From positions 26,017,448-26,081,447 of the forward strand of contig NC_063154.1 of the NCBI RefSeq assembly GCF_020921035.1: a stretch of 64,000 bases of DNA, read 5' to 3'. The DNA is from Rhodamnia argentea (lineage: Eukaryota; Streptophyta; Magnoliopsida; Myrtales; Myrtaceae). The translations under genes and the position numbers were made by a program. The notes below the pieces were generated by a model, which was not told the DNA's origin, did no database searches, and saw nothing but the letters and a program-made list of their open reading frames with translations. Shown in pieces: positions 43,219-52,943 of the stretch (the first letter of the stretch is position 1; every line of letters starts with the position of its first letter).

Positions 43219-45124
43219 CTATTTGTGTTCTAAATGTTCTGCTGTTCCATCTTGACATCCGGTGGAGAACTTCGGGTCATCCTCCAAAGTCCTCAACAAT
43301 TCGTCCTCATCGAACAGCTCGTCTGCTGTGTAGTCGCTAAGCCAGTCGAAATCGACAATGGTTTCGCTCATCGGCTCCAACTCTCCACCATCCGCATTCG
43401 ACTTGCCCTCACGATGGCCGTCCTTAACCTCCGCGCCGCAAGTCAATTCAGACTGAGTTGACCAAGCCGTGGTCTTGCTTGGGGTACCAACTGAATAACC
43501 AGTGCTCGGGATACCAGCCGTATTAGCAGTAGTGCCCACAGATGTCATGGCTGTGACGGCCGAATCACCGAAAGACATGGGATGAGACGTGCTGGGGAGA
43601 TTCAACCTCGCACATGGACCGTACATTGCCCTCGCAGCTTCATCGTAAGCCAGGGCGGGTTCGATTGCAATTGGGTACGTGCATGGGTGCCGCACTCGAG
43701 CATAGGTGCTGCCGTGCATGGGTGCCACCATGCTCATCATGGAAAGTGGACTGGCATTCCCGCCGCCAAAAGCTGGGAAATCAGCGGTGCGGCTGATGTC
43801 CATCGTCTCAGCCGTTGTCATCGCCACGGGAAGCGAGTTGAGGTTGGTGTCGCCATCCAAATCCGGCAAAGTTGGACCGCAAATGTTTCGTGGAATGACA
43901 ACTTCATCTTCGTTGAAAACCCAGGACGCTGCTGGTTGAGCTTGAGTGGCGGCGGTGGTTGAGGGTGGCGATGTGGCGGAAGAAACGCCGAAGATGTTTG
44001 TGCGATCATCGCGGAGCGGGCGTGCCTTCTTTGCTCGTCTATTCTCTTCCTCAAGTTGCACTTGGCCGTGCAGATTCGGGCACACCTTCTTGCTTGCTTG
44101 CTCAGCGAATTTGTTGCTGATCACGCATAGTACACACTCTGTGTCCTGCATTATTTATAAACAAACTAAATTATCCTTTCCTTTTGATTAAAAAAGGGGA
44201 AAACAAGAAATTAAACAACGATAACACATATATGAAAATTGAAACAACATGTATGCCCTAGAATTGTACATGCAACCTATAGGGGGAGGGCCAAATTGGT
44301 GTTACCACAAAAAGCACACTTTCTTGATCAACCACATCATGATGAAAATAGTTATTCGTGGCTTTTTCCAATCTACCGATTGATCAAAGAATTCCTTTTA
44401 TACACTAATCTTATTTTCAGTCCATTGTGGGTGGATCATAAACATATTTGTATCATAGCGAACACCTAAATTCTTCTTTAAATTGGATAGAACTAGTTAG
44501 GATCCACAAAAAGCACTAGAATTAAGTGCTTTAGCGCCTTCCGCAGTCAAACAAACAAGATTGTCGAACATTGACAAATTTATCATGGAACGAGCATCAT
44601 GTCAGAGTATCATGTCCAAGGTATTCATACTGACAAAAGCATTGAGGAAGATATACCAATCAAACATGTATTTGGGATAATTATAAACCTAACAGAAAAG
44701 GGAAAGAAACGCATACATTATAGGGATGCTTTGAGTACTCGTACATGATCCAGTGCCCATTATCGGCCTTGTCGGCTTCCGCGCTCGAGCTGGTTTTCGA
44801 TCTAAAAGTAAAGAGTTTCTTGTAGCCAACTACCTCACCATGCGAACCCTTGATTTTGTAACTCTGTTCGCCCTTCCAAGTGCCGGAGCCAGCGGTCCTG
44901 TCCACTCTCGATTTGTTCTTCTTCTTCAACATGGTGAAAACATAGAACTTCTCATCCCGGTCCTTACCAAAAATCTTCCAAGGATCGCCACTGCCGTACA
45001 CGTCGCAATCGCGGACGATGTCCGGATCGGGCAGCGATTCTCGATTCAGCCTCCGCATCAAGTAATCGAAGAAAAGTTCATTGTCGGTGGGAAGAAAACG
45101 AAGCCCACGATACCAAACCACCAT
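43219..45124 (-). CDS. NAC-domain transcription factor, two exons (44717-45124 and 43219-44145)
   Basis: Exon 1 (136 codons) starts MVVWYRGLRFLPTDNELFFDYL and carries the NAC subdomains: CDVYGSGDPWKIF, FYVFTMLKKKNKSRVDRTAGSGTWKGE, VGYKKLFTF and GHWIMYEYS. It ends at CCCTATAAT before GTATGCG. The acceptor ATAATGCAG precedes GACACAGAGTGTGTACTATGC, continuing the last NAC motif (VLCVI). Both junctions are phase 0, giving a 571-base intron and a 444-residue protein. The second exon encodes a variable, Ser/Thr/Pro-rich region and an acidic C-terminus (DFDWLSDYTADELFDEDELL) typical of an activation domain. NAC proteins act as dimers in the nucleus on stress or developmental genes. GLRFLPTDN departs from the usual PGFRFxPTDEE, so the subgroup is unclear. 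Further, unseen exons are possible. Confidence 0.9.
44146..44716 (-). other. Intron of the NAC gene
   Basis: The donor GTATGCG and acceptor TAATGCAG on the minus strand join the NAC subdomains in frame. Most of the intron is conserved in the relic at 38.28-38.62 kb. Confidence 0.85.
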
Positions 45125-45212
45125 CGTAGTGAACTCCTAAGCAATGACAGAATTTGTTCTTCCTTTTCTCTGGATTTTTGGTTTTCGAAAGAGAGACTTT
45201 TGGTCTCGTGAG

Positions 45213-45220
45213 CTTTTATA
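45213..45220 (-). promoter_or_regulatory. TATA box of the NAC gene
   Basis: TATAAAAG on the minus strand lies about 90 bases upstream of the NAC start codon. Confidence 0.65.
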
Positions 45221-45229
45221 AACATGGAC

Positions 45230-47739
45230 GGAATGTGAAAATCTCACCGGCTTAAAGTCAGCCAATTTTTTGGAACTTTATCCTCAAGTGAACAGCTTCT
45301 TGAATGGGTTAACAAAAAACATCTTTCCTTTGTTAGCAAGAATCCGAAATCATATTATTTAAATTTTGTTGATTATTTTTAAAATCTTGTCAAAATCCGG
45401 AGAAAAGAGTGTGTGAAAAGATCTTGATTAATAGGAGATCAGCCGTGCAAAGTGGGATTAAGATAACTATCACACGTGTCTGCAAAATAACAAATTGCAA
45501 GTGAGGATGACAACTGTATCCAATTGTCTTCGTATTTTCTCACATTTCGTTTTTTTTTTTTAACCTTCTAGATTGTCTGCGTTAATCTCATTTTAAAGGA
45601 CTGAAGTGTACGGCCCTTTTGTTTTTGATTGAGCAAAAATCAAGATGTAAAATCTCTGATTAAAATTCAACCCCTTCAAATTGAAACATTTTAGAGATAT
45701 GTTACTCCAATCAGGGATTAAGTGTCTAAGATTGCTAGAATTCAATGAACGTTAGTCATTTTTTAAATGAGTTAAAAAATATCAAGTAAGTTGGTTGCAC
45801 ATTACTAAAAAGGGTCTTGCTAATCACCATTCTAGCGGTACTTGTTAAATGTGTTTACTGAAGGAATTTTCGATCTTGAATCTATTGGCTGTGCATATCA
45901 TGAGAACATTTAGTGTATTGAAAATGATAATATTTTACTTAGTTTGTTGCTTAACAAATAACTTAAGAGCATTTTTATAAACAAAAGATCATTATAAGAC
46001 TTATGAGTGTCTATTTGAAGATACTATTGATGAGTACATTTGAGAAAGTAATTTTGGCATGGTTAGATTCGAGAACAATAAATTGAACTGAGCAAGGCGT
46101 TGAGCACACAAACTTGTTCTCGGGTAAATATCTAATTCCATGAGGGTAGATGTAAATGACTAGTATGTTTAACAGGTGCCTCCAACAAGAATTAGTAAAT
46201 AATCTTTGAAATAATAATATTACTTATATAGGAATGACCACTCTTCCTTTCATAGGATAAAACTTACCATATAGCATTTTTTTTATGCATAGTTGATTTC
46301 AATATAATATTAGTAGTGCATAAGATCAAGGACCCATACTAACAAGAACCCAAATTGATACATTTGTATCCCATTTATCCTGAACTTATACACATGTATC
46401 ACATTTATCCCAAACTAATTTTTGTACCGCAAAAAGTCTCAAATTGCTACACCCATGCCGCATTTATAATCATGTCACATTTACCCTAAATTGTTCTAAA
46501 TCTGAATTTTTTTCGTGATAAATGTGACACAGGTGCCCCCGCTTGACAGCAAACTTGGCTCGGTTGTACCAATTTGAGAGTTTTTGGGATATAATTTTTT
46601 TTCGGGTAATTGTGGCATGAGTACACCAATTTAGCAAAAATTTGTTTCATGTAAGGTGCAAATATCTTCTCAACTTTCTTGAAAAATAAAGATATTTATC
46701 CCTTATAAATTCATATATACATCAATAGATATTGCGTACGCATATAAAATATATGAACAGGGAGATCAGGATGTGTACACGGGAAGGAGATCATACTCCC
46801 ATGTTTGATGGAATGTTATCTTGAATCTTGATAATTGCTGGCATAAATTGTACTCCGTGGCATGATATTATTGGACGACTTCACTAATTGAAAGCCACTT
46901 TTATCCAAAGCCGCCATTACTCCTATCTTTTAATTTCCTCGAGTAATCTTGTAAACATCGTAATTTGCTTTTAAAAGTTAGAATTGACTAAAAATTTGTA
47001 AAAAAAAAACAGTTGCTTCCTACGAATAAAAAAACAAAACAAAAACTTATGTTCACTAAACATTTAAAAGGAATGACAGGAAAGCCAATGTTAAATGAAT
47101 GTTCGGAATAAACAATTTAAGGAATAATACAGATAATTAACCATCACAAAGTCGAATAATATGTGTAATTTTGTAGATGTCGCTGAACAATTTCATATTA
47201 GTTAATACAAGCAAAGAAAAGTGTTGTATGACAGTGTGAAGACACCTTTGAATATATAAAAACATGATGAAGTGTTAAGTATTTAAAAGACTCTGTAATA
47301 CTTCGACCAAAAAAAAAAGAAGAATCTCTAATACTCAACTTTAACTCACTATTCGTAATAATAGAATTGACAACTTACTAACAATTCAATTGTCTTAGAA
47401 TCTTGTTCTAAAAGAAATTGTCTTGGAGTCTGAGAAATTTAGAGCATGAAATGGAGAAGAATTAAAATCCACTACTATGAAGTACAACGAGATCCTTCGC
47501 GTGCGCTATACACGTGTCAGATAAGAGATGAATGCAAGTAATTTTTAGTAGAAGAATAGAAATATGAACTTGAAAGTGTGAGGGATGAACTGCATGAGAT
47601 TGTGAGATTCGATATATAATTCGAAGATATGGAACTTTACAAATATAACGTTTAAATATCATCTTTGCATTTTCCTATGACAAAAAGGCAATTAGGTGGG
47701 GGATACCAAATTAAAAGCTTCAATTTATATTGTATAAGT
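45230..47739. other. NAC upstream intergenic region
   Basis: No gene is seen; it is AT-rich. The 45.29-45.72 kb part has relatives at 38.98 and 41.2 kb. A foldback MITE lies at 46.34-46.64 kb. From 46.65 to 47.74 kb I recognise nothing. Confidence 0.6.
46338..46645. repeat. AT-rich foldback MITE family member (c)
   Basis: It has the same words as 39265-39660, and the left flank also matches (AAGATCAAGGACCCATACT). The insertion is therefore shared between the two NAC-flank duplicates. Confidence 0.6.
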
Positions 47740-48281
47740 AAATGACCAAGTAGCTAGCAACAATGTAGTCATCCTTCTTGTCCAATGACTGAAGTATTTT
47801 CTCAAAAACTCGAACATCAAGAACATCTTCACCATTCATTTTTATCTAGTTGACAATTGTTAAAACTCTTGTGAAATAATCAGCAATCAACTCAGATTCC
47901 TTCATATGGATTACCTCAAATTAACCTCTTAGAGTTTGAAGACGAATCTTCTTCATTTTCTCAACTCCTTGATGCGTGTTGTGAAGAATCTCCCAAGCCT
48001 CTTTATATGTCGAGGCGTACGACACTTCTTGAATATGGAATCAACTAAGGGTTGATAGATAGTCGATAGAGCAAATTGGTCTTTTGTTCAAACCTTGTCG
48101 AGGGCATTCCTCTAATTCTGGTTCAACATGGCTTCGTCGTCTAGCTCATCATAGCCGGTGTTGACCATTTCCCATACACCATGGGCGCCGAGTAATGCTC
48201 TCATTTGAGAAGCCCAATTACCAAAATTTTCTTCGGTAAGACTAGGATACTAGCGAGGAAGATGAGTGTTTGTAGCCATGA
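47740..48281 (-). pseudogene. Ty1/copia gag remnant
   Basis: The minus strand, from ATGGCTACAAACACTCATC, encodes a copia-type gag. YPSLTEENFGNWASQMRALL precedes WEMVNTGYDELDDEAMLNQN, then YKEAWEILHNTHQGVEKMKK, LQTLRG and FTRVLTIVN. These are the DUF4219/UBN2 gag signatures. In-frame stops (for example at the third codon after HLPR, and in the LNQN and LRG regions) and frameshifts disable it. LTR-like sequence lies upstream at 48282-48535, including CCTATAAATAGG, and continues at 49999-50130 after an inserted element. Confidence 0.75.
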
Positions 48282-48535
48282 TCACAAACCGTAAGTTTTT
48301 ACGAAAACCGTAAGGCTGTAATATCGATTTGATGGGATAAATCGAAAGTAGGGCTCTAAACAAACACTAACAACTCAACTCTACTCACGAAGGAGGAGGA
48401 GATGAATATGGCTTTTTAATATTCCATATTCACAATTGATTCACCCATATCAAAATGGTTACACGACACACCTATTTATAGGCTTGAAACATGACTTTTA
48501 ATCTACTCTAGATATATGAACAGACAAAATGTAAA

Positions 48536-50006
48536 TACATTACTGCTCCGTTTGTTTCGCGGAAAATATGACCTTTCCGGAAATGTTTTCCAAGAAGTCA
48601 TTTTCCAGGAAAATGACTTCCTTTTCCAATGTTTGGCAAAAACTTGAAAAAGTTCCGGAAAATATTTTCCGCCATTTGGTAAGGAAAATTCGTCTTATTT
48701 TAAGTTCGGAAACTTGATTATATTAATTTTTTAATTAATGCCCTTCCGGTACCAATTTCATGAAAAAGTTCAATTTGGCAATTTTGATGAATTCTGACTT
48801 GAAGTTCAAAGGTGCATTTTTTTGGATTTTCTTTTTATGATTTTTTTTATATTTTGAAATTAAAAAATAAAGGAAAAATAAAGTGAATTGGTTCAAGGTT
48901 ACCTTTCAGAATTTGAAACAATATCAAATCGATTCGATCCTACTTGCGGATAGGGTCGGCGATGGTGCGAACGGCGGTGTCTCAAGCGAAGGAGCCTCAC
49001 GGTTCATGGTGAGTTCTGGGGATGCTTCGGCAATTTCAAATCAAAATCAATTCCATATGTCAACTTATCGCGCCCACGGAAATTGCCACCTTGCAAGGCG
49101 GGGGACTCGCAACCGTGCTCTCTATTGTGGCCGTGAAGTCTTCAATGAATTTCCATGGCCTCAAAAGTCTCTAGTGATCGGAATATGCGGGAAGAGTCGT
49201 CTGGTTGTCATCACCGCTTAGTAAGGGAGCTCATGGGTGACTGCTATGAATCGTTTTCTCGGCAAATGTTCACCATCGGGCAAACTTGTGAAAATAGAGA
49301 GAATGGAGCTTCGCTCGGCCATTAGTAAAAGTGCGAGAATAGAGGGAGAGAGATGCACCTCTAATTTTTGTGGAAACAAATGAAGGTGGGCCCCATCGAA
49401 CGCTGCGAAGGTCTCGCAGCGCCTCCTGGAGGCCACCCTTGGCGGCGACTCGGAATCGACCTTTGAATGCCTCGTCGACGTCAACTACGTCGGGGCGGTG
49501 AGTCTCAAGACCGGAAGGCCGATGTCATCCTGCGCGGCGAGTCCGCGGCCGAGCTCTGCGTGGAGCACGAGAAGTTCGGGACGGACGTCACAACTTTGTT
49601 CCTCGCTATAGCTTTCCTTGCTCGAGGCTGGAGCCACTGGCTGCGGCTGTGGCTAGCAACCTACCGAGGGAGAAGAAGGAATACTAAAAAAAAAAACACA
49701 AAAAAAAAACAATAAAGAAAGTAATTAAAAAATAGATTTTATCTGAAAAATAAAAAACGAAAAAAGAAAGGAAAAAAATAATTAAAAAGAAAAAAATAGT
49801 TGAAAGAGAGGGGGAATGAAAAGTGTGGAAAATGTTTTTCTCTTCTCAAAATGAGGGAATCATTTTCCTTAGTTTTAGAAGGTTTTTTTTGTTGATCGGA
49901 AAATATTTTCCGTTGACCGCTCATTTTCCGCCCCCAAAACATCGGAAATTGGGGAAAATGTTTTCCGGAAAAATATTTTCCGTGAAACAAACGGAGCCTA
50001 CATTAA
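48536..50006. mobile_element. hAT-like non-autonomous element carrying a captured gene fragment
   Basis: The ends TGCTCCGTTTGTTTCGCGGAAAAT and ATTTTCCGTGAAACAAACGGAGCC are inverted (48544 to 49998). Flanking octamers TACATTAC and TACATTAA agree at seven of eight positions, as expected for hAT 8-base duplications. Sub-terminal ATTTTCC/GGAAAAT words are frequent. Inside is a GC-rich section (48950-49680) unlike the AT-rich neighbourhood, part of which matches a host ankyrin-protein gene. No transposase is present. Confidence 0.8.
49398..49640 (+). pseudogene. Captured fragment of a plant ankyrin-repeat protein gene
   Basis: Reading plus-strand frames with one shift near 49505 gives AAKVSQRLLEATLGGDSEST, ECLVDVNYVGAVSLKT, then RKADVILRGESAAELCVEH and EKFGTDVTTLFLA. 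I recognise this as the N-terminal region of a conserved plant ankyrin protein (VSQRL.EA..GD..., VDVN-VGAVCLK-RKTEVVL-.ESA.EV.VE..EFKTDVTALFLA), just before its ankyrin repeats. The fragment stops there, has a frameshift, and lies wholly inside a hAT-like element, so it is a captured exon piece. The identification is from memory and should be searched. Confidence 0.65.
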
Positions 50007-50185
50007 CTACACATCGGAATATGAACAGACTCTTGAAAAACTTAACTAATAATGACTCTTGAAAATTATACAATAATTAAGACAAGTCTTGATTCGTGCA
50101 TAGGTTCGTGCATACATCTAGGGAGTCAAATGGTCATGGTTCATATATCGATGGCATTCATGAATTTGATTTAATTTCTAACAAT

Positions 50186-50622
50186 CCTCATGCCGTTCTT
50201 CTTGGGGTCTCTTATCTCCTCCGCGTATTTCCCCCACGGCCGCCTCCTCACTCCCCTATCTTGCATCTTCTTGACCGACGCTTTCATCTCTTATGAACCT
50301 TCGGACCAGTGCCGCCATAATCATCAGTCATCACCTCGCAACCAAGTTCTTGATTCGAAGCCGAAGGCATCACCCACCCAGAACTGAGAGCATCGCATTG
50401 CGCGAAGCTTCATACACCAACATGTCCTCCGAGTCGTCGACTTTTTGAGGAAGTTCACTCCAACTTTCCGCTAGCAAAAGATCGCCGAACCTCAAACTCC
50501 TTGCCGCAAAAACTGTAGCATTCTCAACAAAAACATTATCATCTTGAAGAAGCTGATCGAAGAATTGATTTCAAAACATCGGATTGATGGGTTACAGGGG
50601 GACTCATGATTTCTGGAAGCAC
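50186..50622 (-). pseudogene. Truncated ERF pseudogene (closest to ERF7)
   Basis: The minus strand keeps the ERF N-terminal half: the [15 protein letters not shown] motif, [20 protein letters not shown] and the beginning of AP2 ([18 protein letters not shown]). It ends at 50186, in the middle of AP2. The start codon is changed (CAC in place of CAT at 50620-50622, i.e. GTG), and several indels break the frame. The 5' flank (GGCACCTGTTTTGAATGTTGAATTCC) matches that of ERF7 (59740 region). Confidence 0.85.
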
Positions 50623-50988
50623 TTTCTAATGGCGATCAAGGAGCTATTAACTTGTGTATAGTTTGTAATCGTTGATGATTGAAGAAGGGCTAGAGAGGAA
50701 TAGTTGAGAGGATGACCAAATATAGGCTGAGCTCCCTTGAAAAATCATTAAAAGAAATCTATCATTGAATCTAATTTTTGTTATATAATAAGCTCCCTTA
50801 TTGCAGTTGCTGAGAAGGGGCCTCTGCATTGGTGGTCAGATTTTAGGCACCTGTTTTGAATGTTGAATTCCTATTTATTTAGTGGACGGTCTATATCGAA
50901 TAATGTGCTTTTGCCTTATCACGATACGAAATTATATAATTCGAGGTAGGGCACCTTTCTTTGTCGATTCCTATAGTGGCAATTGGGG

Positions 50989-51480
50989 AGAATTATCAAA
51001 AAAGTTTTAAATTTATTGTAATTGTGACAATTCAGTCATAAACTTTTTTTTAGTTGATTCAGTCCTAAACCTTTTTCAAATGTGCCAATTCAGTCATTTG
51101 GCCAATTTTGGCTAGCTAGTGCCGATGTGGATATCAACCGGCGTCTGCTGTCGGGTGACATACTATTTTAATATGTTTTTTTCATGTGAACTTTTTTGAA
51201 TTTTGAATTTCCTTTTTTTTCGTTTGTTTTTCTTTCCTTTCTTCCCTCCCCTTCCTCTAGCTGGGCGGCCTTGCCGGGGCCGACGAGGACGACATCGCCG
51301 GGCTAGATATAGCGAAGTCGAGCCTTGGCCGGGCGAGGCTCGACCTCACCATCACCGGGCAAGGCCACACTGCGCAAGGCAACGCTGGTGCGGTGACGGT
51401 GAGACCGAGCCTCGCCATGGTTGGGCGACGCCGGCCCGGTGACAACGAAGTATTTGCGAAAATTCAAGACTTAAAATTTG
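50989..51480. repeat. Half of a Mutator-like MITE with GC-rich interior
   Basis: The left terminus GGGGAGAATTATCAAAAAAGTTTTAAA and the inner ATTCAGTC(A/C)TAAAC words place it in the 31.8 kb family. The interior at 51250-51445 is GC-rich (GGGCGAGGCTCGACC). No right terminus is found. Confidence 0.6.
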
Positions 51481-52210
51481 GGAAAAAACAAAGAAGTCAT
51501 AAAGGATGACTAAAATGGACGTGGTAAGTGTTGAAGCTGTTGCCTCACATTGGCTGACAATGGATCTTATGTGCTCTTTATATTCATATTGTCTCCTTTA
51601 ATCTATAATTTTGAACTTTTGGGTTGGACCTAACTGATAGATTATGTAAGGTTCACAAGGAACCAAATGCTAATTATAAATGCAGTTGTGATTTTTACTT
51701 TTGTTAGCATCTTTCTACATTGAGAAAGCACATACGTACAACTAGTGTCGATGAGTTTTTCATCCCCGGGAAAAAGTAACCTTCAATTGCCATATTGGTG
51801 TTGGAGCCTGATACCCTCGGAAGGAAGATTGCCAAGAAGAAGTTTAAATATGAGCCTATACTATATATCCGGTTAGATCCATCAATAAGATATAGAGCAA
51901 TTAAGATATACTAAATACTGCACATTACATCAATTTTTCGACGTGGGACATTTTCTAACACAACTTATGTGTTTATCTCAACATTGATAGCAACTTCCAA
52001 CATAGATAAATAGGTTTGAACATAGTAATACCACTTTTGGCCAAAATACAACCAATTCGTGATTTGTAATTTCTGTGGGGTTAGTAACTACCAAACTTAT
52101 TCATAGAGTCACGAAACCATAATATGAAAGGTAAATGTTGATTGATCTATAATTGGTAGTTAGTAACGTTTGTACGAATGAAATGGAATATAAACACTCC
52201 AGATTGATAG
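51481..52210. other. Intergenic sequence 3' of ERF6
   Basis: No gene is seen. From 51760 to 51970 the text (ATTGGTGTTGGAGCC.., CGACGTGGGACATTTTCTAACA) resembles an LTR-retrotransposon border, but I cannot define the ends. Confidence 0.4.
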
Positions 52211-52296
52211 TTTCGACAAGATAAATTTTGCCTGATTGACTTTTCATTGATCAAATCTCTGTTTTGTGTAGTTTGCGCAATCAAAATAAAAATTGC

Positions 52297-52943
52297 TCAT
52301 CCACACTTAACGAACCCATTTTCTAAAATGGAAAATGGGATTGGACTTTCAAAATCCACCTCAGCATCCACATTGACATCTCTCTTTCTCCTCTTCGTCC
52401 CGGTAGTCAAGCCACCATCGCTGGACATGGATGGCGAGCTAGGCTCGGCGGACCGACGTTTGGGGCCGACCCTGATGGGCTCGTACTCGGCGGAGCCGAC
52501 AAGGTGAGGAAAGTTGACCTTGGCCTTGGACCCCCTCATCTTAAAAGCTGCTCGGTCATAGGCCAATGCCGCATCCTGGGGCGTCTCATAAGTACCGAGC
52601 CAAATCCTTGCCCCGTTCTTCTTGGGGTCCCTTATCTCCGCCGCATATTTTCCCCACGGCCGCCTCCTCACTCCTCTATAATGTGTCTTGTCAACCGGCG
52701 CTTGTACCTCGTGCTCCACCATCACCGGTTTCTCCTCTGTCGCCGAATCAATGCTCACTTCCAGATCAAGTTCTTCATTCAAGGCCAGACCAAAGCTGTG
52801 ACAATCAACGGTCGTCACTCCCAAATCAAGTTCTTGATTCGAAGCCCAAGGAATCGTCCACCCGGAATGGAGCGCGTCGAGCAAAGAGCCGCACACCAAC
52901 ATGTCCTCCGAGTCGTCAATTTTCAGGGGCAGTTCCCTCCAAT
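52297..52943 (-). pseudogene. ERF13-like gene ERF6, 3' part (cut by CACTA element)
   Basis: This part resumes the ERF6 frame at [20 protein letters not shown]. It continues through one full and one shortened acidic repeat, a complete unaltered AP2 domain ([31 protein letters not shown]), [15 protein letters not shown], a KRRKRD patch and a tail ending [11 protein letters not shown]. The open frame runs into the transposon at 52944, so the first residues of the frame as found ([11 protein letters not shown]) are transposon-encoded. Apart from the insertion the two parts of the gene show no stops, so the disruption looks recent. A transcript from inside the transposon could still yield an AP2 protein lacking the N-terminus. 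Confidence 0.88.

Larger units (their letters stand above)
48282..50130 (-). mobile_element. LTR/leader of the copia remnant, split by a hAT-like element
   Basis: On the minus strand, sequence from about 50130 down to 49999, then from 48543 down to 48282, reads as one LTR/leader with the TATA word CCTATAAATAGG and a pyrimidine/GAGG-rich leader before the gag ATG. It is interrupted by 48544-49998. The outer LTR boundary is uncertain. Confidence 0.5.
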
